Source of the DNA: Megaleporinus macrocephalus | Taxonomy: Eukaryota; Chordata; Actinopteri; Characiformes; Anostomidae | Assembly: GCA_021613375.1 (NCBI GenBank) | Contig: CM038709.1 | Coordinates: 40,975,156 to 41,039,155 of the forward strand | Length of the DNA stretch: 64,000 nt | Direction of reading: 5' to 3' | In this document: in pieces, positions 44,973-55,983 of the stretch | How positions within the stretch are numbered: the first letter of the stretch is position 1 | How the letters are laid out: each line of letters opens with the position of its first letter | Notes under the pieces: model-generated | Told to the model about the DNA's origin: nothing | The model's database searches: none | Seen by the model: the letters and a program-made list of their open reading frames with translations, nothing else | Program-made: the position numbers and the translations under genes

Positions 44973-45710
44973 CACGGGCATAGCTAGCCCTAGTTTAGGG
45001 GTGCCTGTAAATTGAGCCCCAGCACCCCTAAAGATTATAGTAGATTTTTTTTTAGTTTTATTTATAACGATAAATACTCTATGACAAGCTGGAAATGTTA
45101 AAACAATAGAGAGTATATGGTTAAATCAATTATTTTAACAACGAAAATACAGTAGCCCCCGTCCCTGCCTTGCAAAATGGTATGATCCAGCTTCTCTTTC
45201 TTTTAGTGTCAGTACATTATTAGTGGTTTTAATTTAGTGGGCTAATGCTGCAGGTGGTCTGCAGTGTGCTAGAGTAGTGCTGTCTGTATGTATATTAGCT
45301 AATTAATGTTACAGAATGAAAAGATATGAAGAAATAAATATAAATATAGAGACTATAACATAACTCTGTGTGTGTGGATATTCAATTCTTTTTCCAGAAA
45401 ATAGAGGCAGGTTCAAGTCAGACAGTAAGGCAGACCCCTAACCCCTTACCATATGCTCAGGATGTGTTGTAGAATTGGCATGTCTGATCTAAATTTTTCT
45501 AATTATTCTGTCATGGCACACACCCTCCAAGTCTTATGCCCTGAATTTCTCTCATCTGGTCACCCTTTAGCCCACAGAAGCTCAATATTCAATCAAAAAA
45601 GTGTGTTAAATTGATATGGATCTACTTATTTGTCTCTTAGATAAAATACATGAGCTGTTCTCATTTGGGTGCTCAGCACCTCTAAACCTCTAAGCCTACA
45701 TTCGCCCCTG
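44973..45710. mobile_element. probable hAT-like element, 738 bp
   Basis: Left end CACGGGCATAGCTAGCCCTA then AGCACCCCTAAA; right end in reverse complement CAGGGGCGAATGTAGGCTTA then GGTGCTGAGCACCC. The ends are alike and fit hAT ends, and the left one interrupts the fish repeat. No 8-bp target duplication was found, so the right flank may be deleted. No coding potential. Confidence 0.6.
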
Positions 45711-46066
45711 TTGGACCCTGCAAAATGCTTTACTTTAAACCTTCTACATACAAAACTTTTATCCTACCATAGAAACTTTGGTGGTAGAAGTTATGTTAAG
45801 ACAGACTTCGTCATGTTTTGAGATGACACAGGCATGTATCATCGCCATTTATCCTCTTTTATCCTCTTGCTAAGTCGTGATGAATCAACCCTCACGTCCG
45901 GGTCTAAGACTCTGCACTGACTGAGGCTCTCGCTCCGAAAAACTACTCCATTATTATTGCAGTGCTCTCCTCTAATGAGAAAGAGAAGAAGAAATAGCTG
46001 AGGTTAATAAAGCGAGTAGCACTTCTCAAACTAATGAAGAAAAACAAAGCTATGCTAGCTTACAAG
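45711..46066. other. unassigned sequence
   Basis: No gene seen. Some CG words at 45885-45940. Confidence 0.45.
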
Positions 46067-46653
46067 CAAGAGTGTAGATTTGCTCTTAACATTGGTGGGG
46101 ACCTTTGATTCCCCCCCACCCCCTTTAAGTTTTAAACGAAGTTGGCTGTTTGTTGACAGTTAATTTCCAAACCATGCTATTCACAGCTACAGATGATGTT
46201 AGCCTGCTGTATGCTGTACGCCAAAGCCTAGCATCGCCATTAATGTTATTATGATGGATTTACATTTTTCTTTGGAAACCAGCTCCTTAAGTCAATCTTC
46301 TTCTTTTTCGCTGCCATCCTCACTTCCTTTTAACACCCATGTGTCTCCCACATTGCACCTGAGTCTTGCACAGTGAGCCTCACATGACTAGAAAGTTTTC
46401 CTACCAATGCTGGCAATGCTAACAATCAAATGTAGCTATAGAGTCCACAGGGAAAGCCAAAGCCAATCACACTGGCCATATGTGTGACCAGAAAATGGGA
46501 TTTAACGTGATTTAACCCTTTGTACCCTTAATGCGACGTTGACAGATCAGTTTTTTTTGGAGGGGATCAAATTATTGGTGGAGACAATTCAATAATCGCT
46601 GGATTTTGTTGTAGACACAACACTTCCGTCCATGCTTATTGTACTTGTCCTTG
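46067..46653 (-). mobile_element. non-autonomous hAT element, sister of 29838-30648, 587 bp
   Basis: Left end CAAGAGTGTAGATTTGCTCT with ACATTGGTGGGGAC; right end TCCATGCTTATTGTACTTGT then CCTTG. It reads as the reverse complement of the 29838 element: AATAATCGCTGGAT, GACTCAGGTGCAA, ATGTGTCTCCCAC and CATACAGCAGGCTA are all shared in inverted order. Imperfect target duplication CTTACAAG / CTTGCTAG (6 of 8). It lacks the LINE tail insert and so shows the pre-insertion state. Confidence 0.88.
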
Positions 46654-46726
46654 CTTGCTAGTGTCTGCACCCACCAGCAAAAGAAACCTGATGAAGAAAC
46701 CTAGCTATCTAGCTGAGGTGAAGTTA

Positions 46727-46730
<4 letters not shown>

Positions 46731-46802
<72 letters not shown>
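46731..46802. repeat. (TA)n microsatellite
   Basis: About 36 TA units. Confidence 0.97.
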
Positions 46803-46807
<5 letters not shown>

Positions 46808-47297
46808 CTTTCAAGATACCCACACTGAACTGCAGTGTCCTGAAACAACAGAACCTCAGTGACTCAGTAGAGACTCAAACTTTGACTCGTTAATAATTGG
46901 ACTGGAGCTGAACATTTACACCCTTTTAAGCCCCCCTGAATAAACTAGCAAGCAAATGTGAAAAGGTTTGCGATTGTCATTCGGTCTGGGGGCACATCTG
47001 GCCCCGGAAACAACTGTTTACATCAGACCTAACAATCGGATTGAACCATCAGCGATAAAGCACTGCCGTCCAGCTGGAAGGCCAAGATAGCATGTAGGAC
47101 CTGCACTACAACCCCACTAAGCCAGCCCCCCAGGCCAGCACAGAACAGCATGAGCAGCACAGTTTCAACTTTTCTGCAAGATTTTAAGTCCTACTGAGAG
47201 TTTACCGTTTCCGTTGAGCCCTGTGAGCCAATAGCAGGACGCTATACTGCCTTCCAACCCATGTTCATGTGAAGTAAAGTAGCAAAGGCTTTGGAAA
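46803..47297. other. unassigned sequence
   Basis: No gene or named repeat seen. Confidence 0.5.
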
Positions 47298-47500
47298 GTG
47301 TTCAAGCCTGTAGAAAGTCATTTGGTGTCCTGATTTCTGGTAGCTCCACTTCATCTACATTACAGTTTCACAGATTGTCTTTTCTTCTCCTTCTGTTTTT
47401 CTTTGGAGACCAGTCGTCAATAGTGGTGCAGGTGAAGGCCGCAAACATAAAAAAAAGTAAAGATGAACGAGAAAATGAGCTGCATCCAAATAGTTATCCA
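47298..47500 (+). repeat. dispersed repeat of the GTTCAAGCCTGTAGAA family, copy 2
   Basis: GTGTTCAAGCCTGTAGAAAG, TTTGGTGTCCTGATTTC, ATTACAGTTTCACAG, TGTCTTTTCTTCTCC, and a final GAAAATGAGCTGCATCC. Same order as 39956-40120. Confidence 0.78.
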
Positions 47501-48060
47501 CATTAGCCTCCTCTTTATGGAGTCCTGTGGACTTTCTCGCTACGTCTGCAAGTCCAGAGGAGACCGGAGATTTAGATGGGGTATTACTTTCAGGAACCAG
47601 ACCAGGCGTGTTGCTTTTAGCCGCCACTGAAATTTGCTTGACTAACTTAAGCGTCTTCTAAATGGCTCAGTATAAACACCATATTTCTCCTACGGTATCT
47701 CCACCTCTAGCTCCAGACAGTTTGATCAGCAAAATTTGTCCTTTAAATGTAGTAGTCCGCACCGTAAATACCACTCCGGAACCCGGGCCGGCTTTGGATT
47801 TCAGATTTATTGGTGCCGTTTAATCTGTAGGGTTTTTTTTATCTTTTGAGGTAATTCCCTTATCTCCGACTCCATCCGCGCTTGAAGCTGGTGGGCAGCA
47901 GCCGTCGAATAGAGGCGAGACAGAAGCTATACTTTACTCTGTCCTCTCCACATCGATTTCACTTCTTTTTTCATTTGTCCTCACCCAAGCCATTATTACT
48001 TTTATGGGTGTTTTTATGGGCCTCCCAAGACTGCTGACCGATTACACAGAGAGACGCCCA
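47501..48060. promoter_or_regulatory. low-copy block, candidate conserved element
   Basis: Non-repetitive and CG-containing. Near 47990-48030 two copies of TTTTATGG lie 12 bp apart (the type of site bound by posterior HOX/CDX factors). Exon evidence is absent. Tentative. Confidence 0.25.
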
Positions 48061-48094
48061 TTAGAGCCTTCACAGCTTTCTTTCTTTCTCTCTC

Positions 48095-48134
<40 letters not shown>
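48061..48134. repeat. (CT)n microsatellite
   Basis: TTTC/CTCT run, mostly pure CT from 48097. Confidence 0.96.
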
Positions 48135-48136
<2 letters not shown>

Positions 48137-48577
48137 ATAAGTGCTGTAGTCCACAGGTTTGGATTTCTCTGTCCAAAGAAATCTATCAAACGTGAGCGAT
48201 AACTTTTCTCTCCAAGCGTGTCTCCAAGAAATTGAGAAATCCACTTTCAGAAGCTTTAGCTTTTCCTTCTTCTCAACACCAACCACACACATCCATTCGG
48301 AGCAGATCAGGGGCCGACCGTGTCTTAAATCCTGCTTTGCTTCGCCTCAGTAATCGCCTTCCGACATGTAAACGAAAGATGCATTGCGTGTTGTCAAATC
48401 CGATCAGCAGCGGTGCATCCGCAACCTGGAAACCATTAAAAGCATAACAACTAAAAAACAGAATCCAATGAGAATACATGGGATACATTGGGAGCCTTTA
48501 GGGCTGGGTTGATTGATGAGTCATGACAACATTATTGATAGACTTGAATCACTGTTATTGACAGGTTCTTTGTGGAT
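48135..48577. other. unassigned sequence
   Basis: No gene supported. Short frames on both strands overlap with no motif. Confidence 0.45.
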
Positions 48578-49318
48578 GTCCCTTGTGTAAAAGAAGTATA
48601 CTTAAGAGCACTAAAAGGATATTCACAAAAAAAATGTAATTTAATAATAGAAATATACTTTTAGTGCTCTTAAGTGTCCTTTTTTCCACAAGGGTTACTC
48701 AGATGAATAACTCTGAGTACTCTGAACTATACTTAATCTATACTTTTTATGCACTTATGATTAATGTAATAAAAGTAGTATGTACTTAGTATGATAAATA
48801 AATATCATAGTGCTATTAAAAATATACTTAATTACCTAATTGTACTTGTTTGTGCTACTTTGAGATAGCATAATGGCACATTTAAATACACTTAAGTGCA
48901 TTTTTCCCACTAATTGAGTATTCTCTGTTTTTACTAAAATATATTTATGATTTTTTTAGAGTGTGTTTACAATGTATTGCTTATATGTTTGTATTGAATT
49001 CTGAATATATTTGTTGTGTTTTATTAGTATAATAACTGTTACCTTAAAGCTGGACTAAAATATACTCCAGGTTAAAATAATACAGAATTAGTAGAAGGTG
49101 TACTTTACTCTGGTGTCTAAAAATTGTACAGTTAAGTTTATTTAGTTGTATTTAAGTAGATTTTTATTAGTAATAAAACATATATATAGCATACTAAGTA
49201 CAAAATTAGTACATGAAAATAGCACAGTTTTAGTAAATTAATCATGAGTGCATTGAAGTATACTAAGTGCATGTAAATTAAGTATACCTTAGTTTACTTT
49301 ATTTTTTACCTGGGATAT
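48578..49318. mobile_element. foldback MITE rich in AGTATACTTAA
   Basis: Left end TCCCTTGTGTAAAAGAAGTA; right end in reverse complement TCCCAGGTAAAAAATAAAGT. The first 115 bp (48580-48694) alone form a hairpin: CCCTTGTG with CACAAGGG at the tips and CTTAAGAGCACTAAAAG (48601-48617) perfectly complementary to 48658-48674. The rest is dense in TATACTTAA/TTAAGTATA. Known style of fish DNA MITE; target duplication not clear. Confidence 0.75.
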
Positions 49319-49387
49319 CTTCTTGCTGTTGGAACAAAACATCAGATATTTAAAGTTATAACTTTACAGAAAAAGGAAAAATCATAT

Positions 49388-49560
49388 TTTACTTAATGTA
49401 CACTAATGGTCAACAGTTTTTATACACTGCCAGGCAAACATTATAGAACTTTTCTAAAACTTTTGGCTGGTAGTGTACTAAAACTTTCAACCGGTAGAGT
49501 TCTTAAACCTCTAACCGGTAGTGTTCTAAAACATTTGACCAGTAGTATAAGTCAATGTAA
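49388..49560. repeat. tandem Tc1-type terminal repeats
   Basis: TACACTAATGGTCAACAGTT begins a Tc1-type end. After it comes TTCTAAAACTTTTGGCTGGT and AGTGTA in four successive degenerate copies of about 25 bp (CAACCGGTAG, CTAACCGGTAG, TGACCAGTAG). Each matches the reverse complement of the same terminal sequence. Confidence 0.75.
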
Positions 49561-50044
49561 GTCATTTTGGACCATTTCTGTTGGTCCACTCACCATGAAA
49601 TTCACACACAATGTAAAAGGACAGCATGTATTTTCAAATGATATTCAAAAATGAAAACAATGACCCATTCCAAGTTTTATAGTTTACAAGATACAATAAA
49701 ATAAAATACACATCATGATTCAGTTACGTTTCAATACAAGTAAAATATGAATCTCCAAATTTTCAACTTCACAGGAGAGGCCAAAAACCTTTTTCACTAT
49801 TAATGTAAGTCAATGAAACCAGATTTTTTCTGAATGATTTTAGAGCATTTCAGTTGGTCCATTCTATTGGTTCTATTTTTCACACAATATAAAGAGCCGC
49901 TGTCATATTCAAATAATGTAATAAATGAATAAATAAATAAAATTGGACAGCAATGATATGCTGTGATACTGTAAATAAGGTGATATTAAATTTTTTTGGT
50001 ATCTAGCTTTAAGAAAAGAATGTATTCAGGTTTACATGTGAGAA
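49561..50044 (+). repeat. dispersed repeat related to module A (32586-32888)
   Basis: TTGGTCCACTCACCATGAAA, then AATGTAAGTCAATGAAACCA, CATTTCAGTTGGTCCATTC, CATATTCAAATAATG and TTGGACAGCAATGATAT follow the order of module A. It appears twice in degenerate form (49561-49650 and 49795-49970). Confidence 0.65.
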
Positions 50045-51085
50045 AAAAAAAAAAAAAACAGGGAACCTTAGACTTAAAATTAGCTGAACTGAGAATGTTC
50101 TGTTTAAAAGTAAGCACACTCCTGGCTTCAGTAATTGGTGTTGACCAGGTAGGTATTTTTTCAGGATTATTTCAATTGTGCATGTACAGTCCGTTTCAGA
50201 TCCTCCTCACAGCATTTCAATAAGATTTGACTAGGCCAGTGTTTCTCATTCCTGGTCCTGGAAGCCCATTGTCCTGCGCATTGTGTTTTTCCTGCTTTAA
50301 CACTTTCACATCAACTCAATAATGGGTTGTTTACCAACTGATTCTATGGATCTGATGTGTTGAGAGCAGGGAAAACACTAAATCTGCGGGACAGTGGGTC
50401 TCCAGAAGCAGGATTGAAAAACTAGGCCATTCTTTTGACTCCTTCTATTCATTGGTGGATTTGCTTGTATGTTTGGGATCATTATCCTGTTGGAAGGTCC
50501 ACCTTTTCAGCTTCAACACGTTCTCCTCAAACTCTCTCAGATATGAAAATATATAAATAATAAATAAGTAAATATAGACTCGGTCCTAGGATTGCTTTTT
50601 GGCAAGACTTTGAGACAGCAAAGCAGTGCCAGACCACCACCATGCTTCGCAGTTGGTATGAGGTTGTTCGGATCAAATGCAGTGTTTTTGGTTTCTCGCC
50701 AAACGTGGTTTCTAATACTGTAGCCAAACAAATATATCTATGGTTTGCCTATTCATAGCACAATGCTCTTGGGTTACATTTGCAGGGGTGGGCTTGCCTG
50801 GATGCTTTGGCAGTGGAAGATTTGGCAGTCTTTTGGAAACATTTTACATCTACATCTGAAGCATCTACAACCTTCTCTCTGAAGGCCTTATGGAGTTCCC
50901 TTGATCTAGGCTTCGTTATACCGCAAACTCAACTTGAATAACTAACAACAAACCAGACCAGGTTTGGTTCTGAGGTTTAATTCAGGCAGATAGATTTCTT
51001 CAAGATGTTCTCTTGGATGTTCTAATCATTAGCACCTTTGATATGTTTGGAGAAGTGATATCTGTGGAGATGTACTTACTTTTTC
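50045..51085 (-). mobile_element. Tc1-like transposon relic, minus strand, interrupted
   Basis: Landmarks of a reverse-oriented Tc1-like element: TCCTCACAGCATTTCAATAA, TTTGACTAGGCCA, then (after a nested MITE) CCATTCTTTTGACTCC, GTATGTTTGGGATCATTATC then CTGTTGGAAGG, GACCACCACCATGCTTCGCA, GCAGTGTTTTTGGTTTCTCG, GGTGGGCTTGCCTGGATGC, and GAGATGTACTTACTTTTTC at the far end. A different Tc1 family from that at 3565. No intact frame. Confidence 0.82.
50237..50420. mobile_element. foldback MITE nested in the Tc1 relic
   Basis: Inserted in the Tc1 string TTTGACTAGGCCATTC: ACTAGGC occurs at 50230-50236 and again at 50421-50427. The insert begins CAGTGTTTCTCATTCCTGGT and ends AGCAGGATTGAAAA, and its halves are inverted (CCATTGTCCTGCGCATTGTG and GTTTTTCCTGCT against AGCAGGGAAAACAC, GGGACAGTGGG). 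The CAGTG end fits hAT-type MITEs. Confidence 0.82.
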
Positions 51086-51682
51086 TATATAGCTTTCAGT
51101 AGTCACTTGTTAATTCTATCATCTTTATCTATTAACACACGCACATAAAGAGTTAGTGGGCAGGTGTCTGACGTCATACCGAGCTCGGGTCTGCACCTAC
51201 TTTTCAACACAGCCTTGATAAATAAGGGCTTGTGCGATAAGGAACTTCTTCAATACCTGTAGAACATCCCTCAGCACCATCTTCACTATAACCTCTCATG
51301 TACTATTCATGGGCCAGCAGTGGAGCATCCACACTCAAACAGATTGTTCCTGTCAAACGATTCCACGTGCGTCGTGCTAGCGCCCTGAAACATTAATAAA
51401 TGCGGGCCGGCAGAGAATGGCTCAGCAGAAAGTGATGACACGGTGCAGCAGGAAGTGATGACATGCCACAGTGAGGAGTGATGACAAGCTACACGAGCCT
51501 GCTAACATTAGCCATTCAGCCATCAGCTAATAGCATAGCGTCCAGCAAAGCAGATGCCCAGGCCCTCTCTCTCCCTCACTCTCTCTCTCTTTGTGTCACT
51601 GGGGGGTATTAATGACCCTCTTTAGCTCGTATTTGAGTGCCTAGAGAATAGGATTTCCTTAAGCTATTTATAATGAATGTCC
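51086..51682. other. unassigned sequence
   Basis: No gene seen. 51420-51475 has a weak tandem (CAGCAGAAAGTGATGACA, CAGCAGGAAGTGATGACA). CT-rich at 51565-51590. Confidence 0.5.
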
Positions 51683-51765
51683 ACTCACCGTCCACTTTAT
51701 TAGAAACCCTTAGCTTGCATACTCTTTGCCTTTCTGCAGCAGTACTGAGTACTATTAAATGCAAA

Positions 51766-51843
<78 letters not shown>

Positions 51844-52097
51844 CTCCAAATACTGACTGTAGTCCATCTGTTTCTCTGTATACTTTGCAACCCTATTCTT
51901 TAATGGTCAGGACCACTATGGAGCAGGTATTATTTGGGTAGTGGACGTGGATGTGGTGTGCTGGTGAGAGTGGATCAGATCAAATTGAGGACAAAGTTGA
52001 GCATGTGTCTGGACCACCGGTGTAGCCCTTCATCACTTGCCAGTTTCTGACCACAGGTGTTTCTGTCCACTGTCAGAAGACACCTCAGCACTATGGG
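51683..52097 (+). repeat. dispersed fish repeat of the TTTATTAGAAAC family with a (TA)n insert
   Basis: CCGTCCACTTTATTAGAAAC, then (TA)n at 51768-51840 in place of part of the unit, ACTGACTGTAGTCCATCTGT, TTAATGGTCAGGACCAC, GAGCAGGTATTATTTGGGTA and GAGTGGATCAGATC follow the order known from this abundant family. A more decayed copy is at 2870-3120. Confidence 0.85.
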
Positions 52098-52320
52098 TCT
52101 GAAAGAAGCTGATCAAGAAGCTCCTCACTGAGAAAAGGAGATACAGACATGGCAAACGAAGAAGCCGCTGGTGTTTTCAGAACAATCAACTGACAGTCCC
52201 AGAGTCCAGACCTCAACATCACTCAATGTTTTGATGGTGAGAAGCAGAAAATGCTAAACCAACTTCTAAGGTTGAACTATGGAGGTGTGGTAAGCCAGAG
52301 AAAACTCTCCTTAAACAAAC
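52098..52320 (+). mobile_element. Tc1-type fragment shared with 4740-4875
   Basis: GGGTCTGAAAGAAGCTGATC, AAGAAGCTCCTCACTGAGAA, then CAGTCCCAGAGTCCAGACCT and CAACATCACTC. It includes the sequence coding near the third catalytic residue of Tc1-type transposases, but no frame is kept. Confidence 0.55.
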
Positions 52321-52474
52321 AGAAGCTGTAATGAAGATGGAAGATGGAGTGGACACTAAATACTGAATGATATTAATATTTAGTTGTTAATGCTTCTGTG
52401 TAATGTACAGACCCCCTATGGTGATGGCTAAAACACAGTCGAGTCACAGACTTATGACCACTACCTCCTTTGAA

Positions 52475-52950
52475 CGGTGGCCACACGTAGGTGTGGGGAA
52501 TGTTTTCATGGCTTTCTCTGGACCCACTAATCCTTCACTCTCAACCAATTAGTATATGAATCCATGTATCCTTGCAGATCACGTACACCCATACATGCTG
52601 ATTGTCTTCTCTGGGGCGGATGGGATCTTCCAGCAAGACAATGCGACACGACACACGACTAGAAAAGTCCCACATTGGCTGGAAGAGCTGACCAAGACTT
52701 CCCAGTAATGGCTTGGTCTACCCAGATTTGAACCCAGTTGAGAAACTATGGGACCACCTGGATTGTCATGCTCACTCTATGGATCCTACAGCAGCTGTGG
52801 GATGCACTGCAGTCAGCTTGGCTTTAGATACCTGGGACAACCTACCAGGACCTTATTAAGTCCATCTAGCTGCTGTCTGTGCTGCACGTGCTGGTTACTC
52901 TGGATATTGGCAGGTGGTTATAGTAAGTGTCTCAACTGTGTACACTGAGG
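52475..52950 (+). pseudogene. Tc1-like transposase relic, C-terminal half
   Basis: Two family blocks are visible in different frames. The first, near 52600-52690, reads FSGADGIFQQDNATRHTTRK and continues VPHWLEEL; QDNA holds the second catalytic Asp of the DDE/D triad (family pattern FQQDNARPHTA). The second, from about 52727, reads PDLNPVEKLWDHLD then a SMDPT stretch; the E of PVE is the third catalytic position (family pattern SPDLNPVEHLWDHLDRR). The tail continues to GGYS-like codons near 52910, the usual C-terminus of this family, with frame breaks on the way. All three catalytic positions cannot lie in one frame here, so the relic is inactive. It is a different Tc1 family from 1491-1751 (PVEKLWDHL rather than IIENLWIDL). 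Confidence 0.85.
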
Positions 52951-53289
52951 CCTCCTGACCCACGAGAAAACTTTACTTGTGGCCTTTATCAATAACCCTT
53001 GGTAGTGTGCTGTATATGGTGGACCTAGGGGACCAAGCATGTGGCAGTTGGAGCTAATAAAGTAGCCAGCGAGTGCGTATTCTCTCTACAGATTTAAATA
53101 TTTCTGTTTCAGAATGGAGAAAAAGCCCAAGCGTCTCTCTCAAGCCACCCCCCCCCCACCTTCATGTCTTTTGTGTGAGGAGTCTAATCTTGTACCCTCT
53201 TTGTTACAGCAGAACGGCTGTCCTGATTAAACCTTATTTAATTAAGGCTGGGATTTGTGTACCTGATTGAGATGTTGGGAAATAGCGTG

Positions 53290-53292
<3 letters not shown>
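52951..53292. other. unassigned sequence
   Basis: No gene supported. C-run at 53148-53157. Confidence 0.5.
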
Positions 53293-53352
<60 letters not shown>

Positions 53353-53358
53353 ACACAC
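53293..53358. repeat. (CA)n microsatellite
   Basis: CA repeats with two TCAC interruptions. Confidence 0.96.
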
Positions 53359-55983
53359 GTCCCCTCATACACCAAAGCAAAAGAGCCTCTTCAGGTCGCC
53401 GTCCCGAGCCGGCGTTTGATTCTGATTCTGGTGGACGTGAGCAGTATTTGGTTGTCATGGGAACACTGGGAGCTACGGAGAAGTGTGACTTGTTAAAATC
53501 CGCCCGAGTAAGACTAAACTGTCAGTGCCACCACAGAAAGAGAGAGAGAGAAAAACAGAGAAAGAGAGTGAAATGAAAGAGAGAAAGAACAGAGGAATGT
53601 TCTCTCTTTAAAAAAAAGAAAAATTCCACTGTGAATTTGATTATCCTCTATTTAACAAAACCACCTCACATCTCTAGAAATAAAAAGAAGAAGAAGAAGA
53701 AGGAGAAAAAATCCCCTCCGTACTAATTCCAGACGCCTTTTGTGGTCACTTTATCTCTCGCGGCTCAGATGTAAGTCTTTCAGCGCCAGGGTTTTAATTG
53801 GCTGATGTAAATAGCCACAATTTGCTCTCCCTCTCCTGCATTAAAGGGCTAATATCCTTCGTTTACTTTTGAGGGTCCACTTGTGAAATTCTCGTCGGTT
53901 TATGTACCAACAAGTCGTTTCGAATCGTTTCTGCATGGCCACTTTTTCCAACAACTATCCTTTTAGCTGACATATGATAATGAGCTCTGTTTTGATTGGC
54001 CTTGCTGTTTCTGAAACAGAATTTCACCCCAAAACAGGCAGCGTAAGCTGGGATAAAGCAATTCCAGCTGATGCACAGCCAGTGCTTAATTTGTAAAACA
54101 TCAGGTAATGGAACACTAAAGGTGGGGTGATCCAGCAAGTGGCAGTGAGGGAATAGGTTCTGGAACGCATAGGCACAACAGTGATTCAAGTGTCCATCTA
54201 ACATAGTAGCATTCTATACAATAAAATAATCTTAATTAATAAAATCAAAATAATTAATCCAGACGCCACTGGACGAATAGCTTTTGATGTACTACAAAAA
54301 AAAGGCATCAAAGAGGTGGTGGGTCCACATAAATAAGTTCTGGAACACAGGTACCTGAAATATGAGAGGTGCCGGATCTTGTTCCTGCAAGATCCAGCAC
54401 CATTTAAGCCCTGTGCACAGCCCTGGATCTGTAAATGGGAAGCACACAACACTTTTTCCAGCCAACCAGGGGTGACATGACAGGGAGAAAGGGGAGGAGC
54501 CACATGCAGAAGCCCTTACATCGTGAAGAAGAAGAGATGGCCAAGAAACAGCCAAAGAGAAGAAGCAGAAGTACAAAGACTGAAAAAGTAGTTCTGCCAA
54601 AAAAGACTCCAGGAGTAGAGGAATGTAAAACAAGGTTTAATCTTCGATAAGGTGTACAACTGGAAGGTTAGTTATTATAGGACATAAAGAAACATACAGG
54701 GTGTGTCACAAACCCTAGTGAGTGTCTAGGAAGGCTGTCTAGGTAGGCAGCTGTTTAAGTAGCAGCGTTCTCTCCTCATCTCTCCTCATAAAACAGATTA
54801 CTGAGACACTCTAGTTAGACCGGTGGTTTAGCTGGTTGCTAAGTTACCAGTCGGCAGCCAAAACAATAGCCCGAGGCTTAAAAATGCTAATGGCTCGAGA
54901 ATAAAACTGCTAAATGGTGAAGGATTCCTTACAGAGTTGATAATAAAAACTGTTTTGTGTGATTATATGACCAGAAACACATTAAAACTCCAGAGAGAAT
55001 CAAAATAACTCACAGTTTAAAACCACTTCACTGCTCGTAGATTAGCCTGTGTTGCATCATGGGATTGTCTTAGCAGCTGAGGAAGCGTTCGATGCTTCCT
55101 TAAAATCAGGTCTAAATAAGGTTCCTCAGTAGAAGCATGTTTAAGGTATGTAAGTATTGGGACAGTCTACATGTCAGGAGCGCATACTATGATGTGAAAT
55201 GCTGCCTATGTAGGAACTCAGTAGGTTTTGAGACACTCCCATAGTCTTTGGCATAGGCTCAGTCCAAGGCCCAGATTTTTAAGTGTCCAGACCCTTGCAG
55301 ATTCCAGGATGGCAGGACTGGGACTTAACTGGTGGTGTTGGGGAGGATTGGGGGAGCACATAGAAATGTCAGCACCTGAAGGCAGCAAAGATTGAGCAGG
55401 AGTTGAATGCTTTTAAAGACAGATGGCAGCCCGCGATTGGTTGGAGTAGTGGATGAGGGAGTGACATAGCATTGGAGTCTTCCTGGCAAAACTTTCGCTA
55501 AAGCTTTTATTTCTGATATGAAGCAAGGCGAAGAGCTGTGCTAGCATCAGTGAGATGTTTAAATAGAGACAAAAGATTGGATTTTGGATTTGGATTTGGT
55601 TTCCTGTTCACCAGCGTTTTGTTCAGATTTTCCTTTTCCACTTTAAATGGTGCAACCTTTACATAATGGCACCCCAGCCTTTTGTTGAATTCACCCATTC
55701 CACCTTTAATAGTGCTGCAAGTTCTATTCTGGTGCCGGAGGCTAGGCAGGTAAACTGAGCAATGAAACTGCTGCAACTTTTAAGGTGGAACAAAAAAATT
55801 ATAACAAGAGGCTGTAGTGCAGTAACCTGTCTGCTGCATCATTTAAGGTGGAACGGAAAAAAAAAACAATAAAGGCATAAAAACGGATAAGGGGGTTGAC
55901 ACAGCAGCTTCACATTTCACAGCAGCTTCTGTAGCAACAGCTTGCTAACCCACAACCCAGCAAGCATTACCTTGGTAACCTAT
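53359..55983. other. unassigned sequence, low-copy patch at 53710-53870
   Basis: No supported gene in 2.6 kb. GA-rich 53536-53590; (GAA)n at 53689-53705. 53710-53870 looks non-repetitive, with GGGTTTTAATTGGCTGATG and AAAGGGCTAATATCC, a possible conserved element. Frames at 53863-54650 (up to 113 codons) carry no domain I recognise. Confidence 0.4.

Noticed and set aside
54198..54650. Overlapping frames of 71-113 codons
   Set aside because: No conserved domain, no splice context and similar length to chance frames elsewhere in the window.
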